Positions 6,832 to 15,413 of a stretch of DNA of 47,295 nt are shown one piece after another; position 1 is the stretch's first letter; each line of letters starts with the position of its first letter. This stretch comes from Butyrivibrio sp. GTDB taxonomy: Bacteria; Bacillota; Clostridia; Lachnospirales; Lachnospiraceae. The notes below the pieces were generated by a model. That model was not told the DNA's origin, searched no databases, and was given only the letters and a program-made list of their open reading frames with translations. The DNA lies in assembly GCA_017470505.1 (NCBI GenBank), contig JAFUYO010000012.1, positions 1 through 47,295 on the forward strand. The letters are read 5' to 3'. The position numbers and the translations under genes were made by a program.

Positions 6832-8016
6832 ATGAACAACAGAATTGCGATAGTTGAGGTGAAAGGAATAAAAAGTCGTGTAAGAGCCGCTGTGCTGACG
6901 CTTTGCCTGATTCTGACAGTGGGCGGGATTACTGCCTGCGGGAGGGGCATTTCGGCAGAAAACGAGCAATTGCAGGCAGAATCTCAGGTCGCACCCAGTG
7001 ATGGGGGGAAAACTGGAAAAGCTTTAACTACGGCACAGCCAGACTCAGATAGTACGGGCTCACCTGATATACCAGCAGGAACTGGCGAAGCTGATGCTGC
7101 TGACACCATCGCTTCCACGACTTCAGGCACCACAGCCACCGCGGGCACTACAGCCACTGCAGGAGCCGGCGCAGCTAATGGTGCTGACACCACGACTTCA
7201 GGCACCACAGCCGCCGCGTCCACCGCAGGTGCCGCATCCACCGCAGGCGCAGCGTCCACCGCATCCACCGCAGACACCACCCTCACCATAACCGGCATAA
7301 AGGGCGGCGCGGCAGATGCTTTTGTCCTCATATCGGACAACCATGTGGCAGTTATAGACACGGGACTTGAGAAAAAGGCTGACAAGCTGGTTTCTTTTTT
7401 GAAGGAGCAGGGAGTTAAGAGGATTGACGAGCTCATCATAACTCACTATGACAAGGATCATGTCGGCGGTGCTGATCATATCCTGGAAAACTTTGAAGTC
7501 GGGACAGTATATACCACCTATCAGTCCAAGGAGTCTGATGATATTACGTCGTACATGGAAGCTCTAAGAAATGCAGGGCTGTCTGAGACTGTCGTTAATC
7601 AGAAGACAACATATGTTGCCGACGGGGTGGAGTTTACAATCTATCCGCCGAAATCCAGGCAGTATGCAGACAGCACCAGCAACAACTCATCCCTCGTCAT
7701 CATGGTGAAGGTGGGCGAGAATTCCATGCTCTTTGCAGGGGACGCCGAGGAGGAGCGAATAGAAGAGCTCTTAAAGACAGAAGGTCTTGACTGCACAGTC
7801 CTGAAAGTCCCTCACCATGGAAGGTACAAGGTCAATTTCCAAAAGTTTATCGACTACGTCTCACCGGAATACGCCATAATCACCTCCAGTAAGTCAGAGC
7901 CCGAGGATGAGACGGTTCTGGACATACTTGAGAAAGAGGGGGCTGAGACATACCTCACAAGGGAAGGCAACGTGACGATCACCATGACAGCAGAAGAGGT
8001 TGCTGTTAGTCAATGA
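6832..8016 (+). CDS. Secreted ComEC-like metallo-beta-lactamase-fold lipoprotein
   Basis: A signal sequence with lipobox ITAC (Cys36 from ATG 6832) is followed by a long Ala/Thr/Ser/Gly-rich linker of about 120 residues. A C-terminal metallo-beta-lactamase domain of about 240 residues then has VIDTGLE, ITHYDKDHVGG (the HxxxDH metal motif), LFAGDAEEE and VPHHGR. This layout matches the soluble ComEC/Rec2-like hydrolases common in clostridia, which are thought to be extracellular hydrolases, possibly nucleases. Substrate unknown. The frame is open from 6760, inside the 53-bp array. Neither ATG 6760, GTG 6796/6808 nor ATG 6832 has a well-spaced ribosome binding site. I chose 6832 because it gives the most normal signal peptide. 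The low-complexity linker looks expanded by small GCN repeats. Confidence 0.8.
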   Translation: MNNRIAIVEVKGIKSRVRAAVLTLCLILTVGGITACGRGISAENEQLQAESQVAPSDGGKTGKALTTAQPDSDSTGSPDIPAGTGEADAADTIASTTSGTTATAGTTATAGAGAANGADTTTSGTTAAASTAGAASTAGAASTASTADTTLTITGIKGGAADAFVLISDNHVAVIDTGLEKKADKLVSFLKEQGVKRIDELIITHYDKDHVGGADHILENFEVGTVYTTYQSKESDDITSYMEALRNAGLSETVVNQKTTYVADGVEFTIYPPKSRQYADSTSNNSSLVIMVKVGENSMLFAGDAEEERIEELLKTEGLDCTVLKVPHHGRYKVNFQKFIDYVSPEYAIITSSKSEPEDETVLDILEKEGAETYLTREGNVTITMTAEEVAVSQ

Positions 8017-8042
8017 AGAATTTATTCTTGAACTTCGTTGCA

Positions 8043-8159
8043 GAAATCCGCATGTACTGCGGATTTCGTGAGAACATGATACAAAAAGCAAATAGGCCCG
8101 CGACGAAGTCGCTCTAGGATGGCCTATTTGCAGACATCTTGAATATCTTATTCAAGATG
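8043..8159. terminator. Three successive hairpins between the lipoprotein gene and rarA
   Basis: Three inverted repeats follow each other: GAAATCCGCA/TGCGGATTTC (8043-8067), GCAAATAGGCC/GGCCTATTTGC (8088-8131, with an inner CGACgaaGTCG), and CATCTTGAATA/TATTCAAGATG (8135-8159, 3-nt loop). None has a good T-run. They may act together as a transcript end or as 3' stabilising structures. Confidence 0.5.
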
Positions 8160-8214
8160 TAACCGCACACCGAAGTCCTCTGTGTAACCACTTCCAATTT
8201 AGACCCAAAAATAG

Positions 8215-8232
8215 TACAATCTAAATGTTATG
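8215..8232 (+). promoter_or_regulatory. TACAAT -10 box immediately ahead of the rarA start
   Basis: TACAAT (8215-8220) ends 9 nt before ATG 8230, so a transcript from it would begin within about 3 nt of the start codon and have no ribosome binding site. A weak -35 (TTCCAA, 8192-8197) lies 17 nt upstream. The layout suggests a leaderless mRNA. Confidence 0.45.
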
Positions 8233-9579
8233 GACCTTTTTGAATATATGCGTGAAAACAATCGGGATAAAGAATCTCCGCTTGCCGCCAGGATGCGCCC
8301 CAGGACCCTAGATGAAGTTGTGGGTCAGCAGCACATAATTGCCCGGGACAAGCTTCTTTATCGCGCAATTCAGGCTGATAAGTTAAGTTCGATCATCCTT
8401 TACGGGCCGCCGGGAACGGGCAAGACCACTCTCGCCAAGGTTATCGCAGGGACTACAAAGGCTGAGTTCATGCAGATAAACGCGACCGTGGCGGGCAAGA
8501 AGGACATGGAGGAGGTTGTTGCAAAGGCTCTGGACAACCTCGGAATGTACGGGAAAAAGACTATTCTTTTCATAGATGAGATACACAGGTTCAACAAGGG
8601 GCAGCAGGACTACCTTCTCCCGTTTGTGGAGGACGGAACGGTTATCCTCATTGGAGCGACCACTGAGAACCCGTATTTTGAAGTGAACGGGGCGCTGATC
8701 TCAAGGTCGATCATATTTGAATTGAAGCCCCTAAGTACAGATGATATAAAGATGCTCCTTAACAGGGCAGTGACAGATACTGAGCGCGGAATGGGCGCCT
8801 ACAGGGCTGTCCTTGAGCCTGACGCTGAGGAGTTCCTGGCAGATATCGCAGACGGGGATGCCCGCCACGCATTAAACGCCATAGAGCTGGGAATCATGAC
8901 CACAGAGCGCAGCGGCGACGGGCTCATACATATTACGAGGCAGGTCGCAGAGGAGTGTATACAGAAGAAGGTCGCAAGGTACGACAAGGACGGCGACAAT
9001 CACTATGATACCATCTCTGCTTTTATCAAGAGTATGAGAGGGTCAGATCCGGACGCAGCTGTATACTATCTTGCGAGGATGTTAAATGCCGGGGAGGATC
9101 CCAAGTTCATAGTGCGCAGGATGATGGTCTGCGCCTCAGAGGACGTCGGAAACGCCGATCCTCAGGCGCTTCAGGTGGCTGTTGCGGCATCGCTTGCGGT
9201 GGAGAGGCTTGGAATGCCTGAAGCTCGCATAACGCTTGCACAGGCGGTCACATACATAGCAACCGCGCCTAAGAGTAACGCGGCATATCTTGCCGTCGAG
9301 GAGGCATCGGAGGTTGTGAGAGAGACAGGAAACCTTCCAATCCCGCCTCACCTGCAGGATGCACATTACAAGTCGGCCGCTAAACTCGGGCACGGAATCG
9401 GCTACAAATATGCTCACGACTATCCCGATCACTATGTCACACAGCAGTACCTGCCCTATGAGCTGAGCGGCAGGGAGTTTTACTCTCCCACAGGTAACGG
9501 CTATGAAGTAAAAATCAGGGAACACATGAAAAAGCTTAAGGAAAGAGACTTAAAAGACAGAGGTAACGATGAACAATAA
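8230..9579 (+). CDS. rarA: Replication-associated recombination protein A (AAA+ ATPase)
   Basis: RarA/MgsA is a clamp-loader-like AAA+ ATPase that acts at stalled replication forks with SSB. The 449-residue protein has the canonical start MDLFEYMREN, then LDEVVGQQHI, Walker A GPPGTGKTT at 59-67 and Walker B LFIDEIH at 113-119. It also has the sensor-1 IGATTENPYF and a C-terminal tetramerisation region with VYYLARMLNAGEDP. The start is secure from the family N-terminus although no ribosome binding site precedes it. The gene overlaps the next gene by 11 nt. Confidence 0.95.
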   Translation: MDLFEYMRENNRDKESPLAARMRPRTLDEVVGQQHIIARDKLLYRAIQADKLSSIILYGPPGTGKTTLAKVIAGTTKAEFMQINATVAGKKDMEEVVAKALDNLGMYGKKTILFIDEIHRFNKGQQDYLLPFVEDGTVILIGATTENPYFEVNGALISRSIIFELKPLSTDDIKMLLNRAVTDTERGMGAYRAVLEPDAEEFLADIADGDARHALNAIELGIMTTERSGDGLIHITRQVAEECIQKKVARYDKDGDNHYDTISAFIKSMRGSDPDAAVYYLARMLNAGEDPKFIVRRMMVCASEDVGNADPQALQVAVAASLAVERLGMPEARITLAQAVTYIATAPKSNAAYLAVEEASEVVRETGNLPIPPHLQDAHYKSAAKLGHGIGYKYAHDYPDHYVTQQYLPYELSGREFYSPTGNGYEVKIREHMKKLKERDLKDRGNDEQ

Positions 9580-11422
9580 GCGCAGGATGCGGACCGGCAA
9601 AAAAGCCATGCACAACAGAAAAGTGGTGATGCTTTCGGGCGTAGCAGCAGTGTCTGCGATAGCACTTGTTATTGGTATGCTGATATACCTCTTTATCAGC
9701 GGAAAAAAGGTTGATGAGATCGCTTCAAACAACATGGAGCAGAGCGCAGAAAAAGCTTCTGGTGAGTCAGGGACATCGACAGGCGATGACACCATATTTG
9801 AGGCAGCGCTGCAGGAGGAAGAGACAAAGAATGCTGCGTACATCAGCGCAGATACAATAGACAGTATCGTCGCAGCAGGTAAGGGCGTGTCCGAGGCGCT
9901 CTCAAAGAGACCTGAAACGGTCGAGATGACTGCTGAGAACACGGCTGAGTTTGCAAATATCGTCTGCAGCATAGAAGGCAGCAGCAAGGTAAAGATAACG
10001 GTTGAGTCCGATGGAATACCAAAGAGCGATGACAAGTACTACTACCTCTTTGAGCAGGCGACCTACGATGAGGAAATCTCAGATGAGAGCGAACCGGTTG
10101 CCAGGGTCTACAAGGACGACGACACTTCCTTTACGCTTGACCTCAATAAGGGAACGGTTGATACAAGGCTCTTTTCCAAATTCAGGGTGGCGGTAAAAAA
10201 AGACGACAGTTATGTATCGATAAGCCATCCCAAGTACATAACCAACCCCGGGGCGTGTGCAGGCTACAGCTATGCGGGCATGAGCCACAAGTCGATTAAG
10301 GGTATCCTGCCGGATCCTCTTCGCATCAGCGAGCTCTCTGACCTCGGCTGCGAGTACGCAACCTACAATATTCCGCTGAATCATATTCTGGTGACGAGCG
10401 GCGGCATCAGCTACACATACGGCGGCGTTACCTACCACTTTAACTCGCAGATAATCGGAGATTACGACAATTTGTTCAGGCGTCTGAACAACATGGGCAT
10501 AGATGTTGCTGCCATAATACTCAACAACGCCAGCATCTCTGCCTATCCTGAGATCACGCACCCGAGCGCGAGGAGTGGCTCAACAGCCCCCTATTATATG
10601 TTCAATGCCGCCAATGACAGCGGAGTCAAGGCTCTGGCTGCCATCGGAAGCTTTCTGGCGGGGCGCTATTCAGGCTCAGGCCACGGCAATGTCAGCATGT
10701 GGATCATTGCCAACGAGGTCAATGCCAGAAGAGAGTACAACTACATGACATACACGGATGTAAACACCTACACCGCGGCTTTCACCAGGGCTTTCAGGGT
10801 GTTCTACAACGCCATCAAGAGCCAGAATTCGGCTGCACAGGTTTATATCCCGATAGACCAGAGATGGACCTACAACACCGAGAAGACGGGCGACTATGAC
10901 GCAAAAGACGTACTGGATATTTTTGCCGCGTCTCTTTCCGAGTACGGAAACATAGACTGGGGTCTTGCTGCCCATCCATACTCCTTCCCGAATGGCAATA
11001 CCGCCTTCTGGAAGTCCTCTAAGTACGTAAACCACACGTCTACGACGCCCTGCATAACCATGGACAATATCGAGGTTCTGACGGATTACATGAAGCGCGA
11101 CGAGATGCTGGATACATCGGGAAATGTGAGGAGCATCATCCTGAGCGAAATCGGGTATTCTTCGACATCAGGCCAGGCCCTGCAGGCAGCGGCATTTGCC
11201 TATGCCTACACGATAATGGAGAAAAACGGCTACATCGATGCCCTTATGCTCTCAAGGCATACCGACGCAGCTGATGAGATAGCGGCGCTGGGGCTTGCTC
11301 TCGGGCTTCAGACCACGGGTGGCGGCCACAAGCAGATCTACAATGTTTTTAAATATATAGACACCGACAAGAGGGAGGAGTATGTATCCTTTGCCTACGA
11401 CATCGTCGGGAAGACTTTTTGA
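9569..11422 (+). CDS. DUF5722 glycosidase-like secreted/membrane-anchored protein
   Basis: The 617-residue protein has a basic N-terminus and one membrane segment (about residues 26-46, IALVIGMLIYLFI), with no lipobox. A poorly conserved region of about 180 residues follows, then a TIM-barrel-like domain matching DUF5722. The motifs MWIIANEVNA and IILSEIGYSS carry Glu residues placed like the acid/base and nucleophile of clan-A glycosidases. That reading is from motif shape and the substrate is unknown. It probably acts on extracellular polysaccharide. ATG 9569 follows AGAGGTAACG and overlaps the rarA end, so the two are co-transcribed although functionally unrelated. Confidence 0.8.
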   Translation: MNNKRRMRTGKKAMHNRKVVMLSGVAAVSAIALVIGMLIYLFISGKKVDEIASNNMEQSAEKASGESGTSTGDDTIFEAALQEEETKNAAYISADTIDSIVAAGKGVSEALSKRPETVEMTAENTAEFANIVCSIEGSSKVKITVESDGIPKSDDKYYYLFEQATYDEEISDESEPVARVYKDDDTSFTLDLNKGTVDTRLFSKFRVAVKKDDSYVSISHPKYITNPGACAGYSYAGMSHKSIKGILPDPLRISELSDLGCEYATYNIPLNHILVTSGGISYTYGGVTYHFNSQIIGDYDNLFRRLNNMGIDVAAIILNNASISAYPEITHPSARSGSTAPYYMFNAANDSGVKALAAIGSFLAGRYSGSGHGNVSMWIIANEVNARREYNYMTYTDVNTYTAAFTRAFRVFYNAIKSQNSAAQVYIPIDQRWTYNTEKTGDYDAKDVLDIFAASLSEYGNIDWGLAAHPYSFPNGNTAFWKSSKYVNHTSTTPCITMDNIEVLTDYMKRDEMLDTSGNVRSIILSEIGYSSTSGQALQAAAFAYAYTIMEKNGYIDALMLSRHTDAADEIAALGLALGLQTTGGGHKQIYNVFKYIDTDKREEYVSFAYDIVGKTF

Positions 11423-11479
11423 GACCGGAACAATCACGAAGTAATCGTGCCATTACATATTGTAAGAGGAGGAACAGGT

Positions 11480-12634
11480 ATGACTAATGCAGAAAAAGCA
11501 CTTCAGCTTCACGAAAAATGGAACGGAAAACTTGAGATAACTTCCAAGGCCCCGGTTAAGTCAAGGGAGGATCTGGCGCTCGCCTACACGCCGGGTGTTG
11601 CCGAACCGTGCAAGCTGATAGCAGAGGATAAAGAGCTGGCGTACAAATATACCATAAAGTCGAATACAATAGCAGTTGTTTCCGATGGAAGCGCAGTACT
11701 GGGACTTGGAAATATCGGTCCATACGCGGCGATGCCCGTCATGGAGGGCAAGGCAGTCCTCTTCAAGGAGTTTGGCGGCGTAAACGCTGTTCCCATCTGT
11801 CTTGACACACAGGACACCGAGGAGATCATAAAGGCCGTGAAGTACCTCGCACCGGGCTTTGGAGGCATCAACCTCGAGGATATCTCGGCTCCCAGGTGCT
11901 TTGAGATCGAGGAGAGACTTAAAGAGATGCTTGACATCCCTGTATTTCACGATGACCAGCACGGAACAGCGATAGTGGTTCTCGCGGGCATTATAAATGC
12001 CCTCAAGGTGGTAAAAAAGGACAAGGAGACCTGCAAGGTTGTTGTAAACGGCGCAGGGAGTGCCGGAATTGCCATTACAAGGCTGCTCCTCACCTACGGT
12101 TTTAAGAATGTCACAATGTGCGACAAGGTCGGTATCCTGAACAAGAACACTGAGAATCTCAACTGGATGCAGAAAAAAATGATGGATGTCACAAATCCGG
12201 ATAACCTTTCAGGGTCACTTTCTGACGCTCTTGACAAAGCTGACATCTTTGTCGGTGTATCCGCACCAGGTATCGTTACAAAAGAGATGGCGCAGAAGAT
12301 GAACACAGACGCCATCATGTTTGCAATGGCAAATCCCGTGCCTGAAATAATGCCTGATCTAGCCAAAGAAGCAGGAGTCAGAGTGATCGGCACCGGAAGA
12401 AGCGACTTCCCCAACCAGGTAAATAACGTCCTGGTGTTCCCAGGAATATTCAGGGGCGCCCTTGAAGCCAGAGCGAGACAGATAACTGACGACATGAAGC
12501 TCGCGGCAGCGACTGCCATCGCCGGACTTGTTCCCGAGAGCGAGCTTACAGATGTGAATATCCTTCCCGCGGCCTTTGACCCGAGAGTGGCAGATGTGGT
12601 GAGCGCCGCTGTAAAAGCACATGTTATTGATTAA
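11480..12634 (+). CDS. Malic enzyme (NAD(P)-dependent malate dehydrogenase, decarboxylating)
   Basis: It converts malate to pyruvate and CO2 with reduction of NAD(P)+. The 384-residue protein is the short bacterial type without a phosphotransacetylase domain. It has LALAYTPGVAEPC near residue 30, SDGSAVLGLGNIGP near 70, the FHDDQHGTA metal-site motif near 155-165 and a nucleotide-binding VVNGAGSAGIAI near 190. ATG 11480 is selected because AGGAGGA (11466-11472) precedes it; an upstream in-frame GTG at 11447 lacks such a site. The DUF4364 gene follows after 14 nt, so co-transcription is likely. Cofactor preference (NAD or NADP) cannot be told reliably. Confidence 0.92.
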   Translation: MTNAEKALQLHEKWNGKLEITSKAPVKSREDLALAYTPGVAEPCKLIAEDKELAYKYTIKSNTIAVVSDGSAVLGLGNIGPYAAMPVMEGKAVLFKEFGGVNAVPICLDTQDTEEIIKAVKYLAPGFGGINLEDISAPRCFEIEERLKEMLDIPVFHDDQHGTAIVVLAGIINALKVVKKDKETCKVVVNGAGSAGIAITRLLLTYGFKNVTMCDKVGILNKNTENLNWMQKKMMDVTNPDNLSGSLSDALDKADIFVGVSAPGIVTKEMAQKMNTDAIMFAMANPVPEIMPDLAKEAGVRVIGTGRSDFPNQVNNVLVFPGIFRGALEARARQITDDMKLAAATAIAGLVPESELTDVNILPAAFDPRVADVVSAAVKAHVID

Positions 12635-12648
12635 ACGGAGCATTAAAA

Positions 12649-13197
12649 TTGAGTTCGCAATATCTTACTTTATACAAGATGATAGTCCTGTACATGCTAA
12701 GGCGCTGCGATGTTCCTCTATCCAAGTCACAGATATACGATTTCATTCTTGAAAAAGAGTACACCACCTTTCTGACGCTTCAGGAGGTGTTCAGTGAACT
12801 TGCAACATCGGACCTTCTGACGGAGAAGGTGGTGGCAAACAGAACCTATCTGGAGATTACCAAAGAGGGTGAACAGACTCTGGAATTCTTCGGCAACAGG
12901 ATCAACCCTTCCATAAGGGAGGAGATAGATGAGTATCTGAAGGAAAACCGCGTGAAGCTTAAGAATGAGGCAGCTATCATGGGGGATTACCGGAAGGTCG
13001 GAGAGAACGAGTACAAGGTGATCCTCTCTGCAAATGAGAACGGTCAGAAGCTCATGGAAATAGAGATAATGGTGCCAACTGAGGAGATGGCCCAGAATAT
13101 GGTCAGCAACTGGCATGACAAAAACCAGGAGATGTACGGTTACATCTTTTCAAAGCTAATGACTGAGAAGGAAACGGACCAGGGAGAAGGATCCTGA
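12649..13197 (+). CDS. DUF4364 family protein, winged-helix-like
   Basis: The 182-residue protein matches the DUF4364 family of clostridia: LTLYKMIVLYMLRRCDVPLS, SQIYDFILEKEYTTFLTLQ, then a mixed C-terminal domain. The first 80 residues have the helix pattern of a winged helix-turn-helix, so a transcriptional role is often supposed but unproven. The start is TTG 12649, 8 nt after GGAG; the family needs residues ahead of the first internal Met (residue 11), which supports the TTG. It lies 14 nt after the malic enzyme gene. Confidence 0.8.
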   Translation: MSSQYLTLYKMIVLYMLRRCDVPLSKSQIYDFILEKEYTTFLTLQEVFSELATSDLLTEKVVANRTYLEITKEGEQTLEFFGNRINPSIREEIDEYLKENRVKLKNEAAIMGDYRKVGENEYKVILSANENGQKLMEIEIMVPTEEMAQNMVSNWHDKNQEMYGYIFSKLMTEKETDQGEGS

Positions 13198-13217
13198 CAG
13201 GAACATGATTGAATACA

Positions 13218-13294
13218 TGATACCAGTGCAATAAAGTCATTTCACCACTTTCATGCAAGCATGAGTGGTGAATGACTTTTTGCACTGGTATCAT
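13218..13294. repeat. 35-bp near-perfect palindromic repeat
   Basis: The left arm begins TGATACCAGTGCAA and the right arm ends TTGCACTGGTATCA. The arms pair over about 35 bp with three single-base bulges and a tiny CATGC-AA-GCATG loop. One arm recurs with about 90% identity at 21141-21168, so it is a dispersed repeat rather than just the DUF4364 terminator. Confidence 0.8.
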
Positions 13295-13301
13295 ACATAC
13301 A

Positions 13302-13336
13302 AATCCCCCGACCATTCAATATGGTCGGGGGATTTT
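13302..13336. terminator. Bidirectional terminator between DUF4364 gene and tRNA-Thr
   Basis: AATCCCCCGACCAT and ATGGTCGGGGGATT form a perfect 14-bp stem with a TCAAT loop, flanked by TTT on both strands. It lies 10 nt beyond the 3' end of the minus-strand tRNA. Confidence 0.8.
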
Positions 13337-13346
13337 GAATGTGTAA

Positions 13347-13419
13347 AGCTGCTGACGAGAATCGAACTCGTGACCTCCGCACTACCAATGCGACGCACTA
13401 CCGACTGTGCTACAACAGC
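13347..13419 (-). tRNA. tRNA-Thr(GGU)
   Basis: Read on the minus strand the cloverleaf is complete. The acceptor is GCTGTTG/CAGCAGC, the D stem GCAC/GTGC, the anticodon stem TCGCA/TGCGG with loop TTGGTAG (anticodon GGT, Thr ACC/ACU codons), and the T arm ACGAG-TTCGATT-CTCGT. The discriminator base is T and CCA is not encoded. It stands alone, upstream of a strong terminator. Confidence 0.93.
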
Positions 13420-13522
13420 TTGTGTGTCAATGACAAGCACAAAAATTATTATAGCAACAATTAGCAGAAATGTCAAATTTTAATCGGAAGACACCAAAAT
13501 ACCGATGCCGGTCTGCAGCTTT

Positions 13523-15394
13523 TTATTCCACGGTAACGCTCTTGGCGAGGTTCCTGGGTTTGTCAACATCAAGACCCTTGGCAACACTCGTGTAGTAGCC
13601 GAGCAGCTGCAGAGGTATGATCGCCAGGCTCCCGACGAAGTGCTCATCTACCTTGGGAATGTAGACAGTGAAGTCAACCTGGTCCTCAACGCTGTACCTG
13701 CCATAGGTTGTAAGACCCATGAGGTAGGCGCCGCGGCTCTTGCACTCAGCCATGTTGGAGATTGTCTTCTCGAGCAGGGATGGCTGCGTGAGAACGCCGA
13801 TAACAAGAGTTCCGTCCTCGATAAGTGAGATGGTGCCGTGCTTTAACTCACCTGCTGCATAAGCCTCCGAGTGGATGTAGCTGATCTCTTTCATCTTCAG
13901 GCTCCCCTCGAGGGAAATGGCATAGTCAATACCTCTTCCGATGAAGAAGATGTCGTGGGCGTTGGCGTACTTGGCTGAGAACCACTGTATGCGCTCCTTC
14001 TCATCGAGGATCTTCTGCATCTTGTCGGGAATCGACTTTATCTCTTTGATGTAGTACTGCAATTTGTCGGCATCTTCAAGACAGCCTCTTACCTCTGCGA
14101 GCTTAAGTGTGAGGAGATATCCGCAGATCAGCTGACAGCTGTAGGCCTTGGTCGTTGCAACCGAAATCTCCGGGCCTGCGAGGGTGTACATGACGTGGTC
14201 TGCCTCTCTTGCTATGGAGGAGCCGACCACATTGACCATGGCAAGCGTGTTGAGACCACATTCCTTTGCAAGTCGTAAGGCTGCGAGTGAATCAGCGGTC
14301 TCTCCGGACTGTGATATTACAATAGCAAGTGCATTTTTATCGCGTGGCATCTTTCTGTATCTGAACTCGGATGCCAGTTCAACTCTGACAGGAATGTCAG
14401 TGAGGTCCTCTATGATGTACTGAAGCTCCATTCCGACATGCCAGGCAGATCCGCAGGCTATTATGTAGATCTGGGAGATTTCTTTGGCTTCTTCGTCGGT
14501 TATTCCGACATCGGTAAGGTCAATCGTATCACCCGATACGTATTTTCCGATGGTGTCCGCTATAGCTCTGGGCTGCTCGTGGATCTCCTTCATCATGAAG
14601 TGCTCAAAGCCGCCCTTTTCAGCAGCCTCTGCAGAGAAGGTGACAGTTGTGACATCTTTCTCAACTTCGTCGCCGTCAAGGTTAAAGAAGGTGACTTCAC
14701 CGGCGCGGATCCTTGCCATCTCCATGTTGTCGATGTAGTAGACATCCCTTGTGTACTTGAGGATGGCAGGTACATCGGAAGCTATGAAGGACTCGTCCTC
14801 CTTGACACCTATGATCATGGGTGACTGCTGTCTTGCGACATAGATTTCACCCGGATAATCCCTGAACATGACCTCAAGGGCGTAGGAGCCGCGTACACGC
14901 ACAAGGGTCTTGGCTATGGCATCGATTGGTCCAACCTTGTACTTCTTGTAGTAGTAATCGACAAGCTTTATCAGGACCTCTGTGTCTGTGTCCGAATAGA
15001 ACTTGTAGTTGTGTCTGATGAGCTTCTCTTTGAGCTCCTGGAAATTCTCGATGATACCGTTGTGAACGCCGACAACCTCAGACTCGACCTCTCCTGAAGC
15101 AGATCCTGAGCAGTTGCCGCTGACATGAGGATGGGCGTTGATGAGGCTGGGAGCGCCATGGGTTGCCCACCTTGTATGGCCGATACCGCAGTTACCCGTG
15201 AGGGCATTTCCGCCGTTGGTCTTGTTTGAGAGATTCTCAAGCTTACCCACAGCCTTGACAACTACTGCCTGCTCCTCGTTATTTCTTACGGCGATGCCGG
15301 CAGAGTCATAACCTCTGTACTCGAGCTTTGAAAGACCATCCAGCAGTATCGGGCCAGCCTGTCTGTGACCGATATATCCAACTATTCCGCACAT
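13523..15394 (-). CDS. glmS: Glutamine-fructose-6-phosphate aminotransferase (isomerizing)
   Basis: GlmS makes glucosamine 6-phosphate from fructose 6-phosphate and glutamine, the entry to UDP-GlcNAc for peptidoglycan. The product is 623 residues. MCGIVGYIG at the start exposes Cys2 as the N-terminal nucleophile of the glutaminase domain, which also has CGIGHTRWATHG and the EYRGYDSAG motif. Two SIS domains (about 300-430 and 470-600) contain CGSAWHVGM and SQSGETADS, and the end DKPRNLAKSVTVE is the family signature. The start at 15394 follows GGAG at about 8 nt; a longer frame to 15448 adds residues never seen in the family. It is last in the nagB-hexapeptide-glmM-glmS operon. No glmS ribozyme is expected internally and none is seen. 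Confidence 0.95.
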   Translation of the reverse strand: MCGIVGYIGHRQAGPILLDGLSKLEYRGYDSAGIAVRNNEEQAVVVKAVGKLENLSNKTNGGNALTGNCGIGHTRWATHGAPSLINAHPHVSGNCSGSASGEVESEVVGVHNGIIENFQELKEKLIRHNYKFYSDTDTEVLIKLVDYYYKKYKVGPIDAIAKTLVRVRGSYALEVMFRDYPGEIYVARQQSPMIIGVKEDESFIASDVPAILKYTRDVYYIDNMEMARIRAGEVTFFNLDGDEVEKDVTTVTFSAEAAEKGGFEHFMMKEIHEQPRAIADTIGKYVSGDTIDLTDVGITDEEAKEISQIYIIACGSAWHVGMELQYIIEDLTDIPVRVELASEFRYRKMPRDKNALAIVISQSGETADSLAALRLAKECGLNTLAMVNVVGSSIAREADHVMYTLAGPEISVATTKAYSCQLICGYLLTLKLAEVRGCLEDADKLQYYIKEIKSIPDKMQKILDEKERIQWFSAKYANAHDIFFIGRGIDYAISLEGSLKMKEISYIHSEAYAAGELKHGTISLIEDGTLVIGVLTQPSLLEKTISNMAECKSRGAYLMGLTTYGRYSVEDQVDFTVYIPKVDEHFVGSLAIIPLQLLGYYTSVAKGLDVDKPRNLAKSVTVE

Positions 15395-15413
15395 ATTTTT
15401 TCTCCAAATCTGA

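Noticed and set aside
6984-7439. 151-residue Ala/Val-rich minus-strand ORF
   Set aside because: It is the mirror of the Ala/Thr linker and MBL domain of the plus-strand lipoprotein gene.
15394-15413. glmS ribozyme upstream of glmS
   Set aside because: Only 19 nt separate glmM and glmS, far too few for the ribozyme, and glmS is last in the operon.
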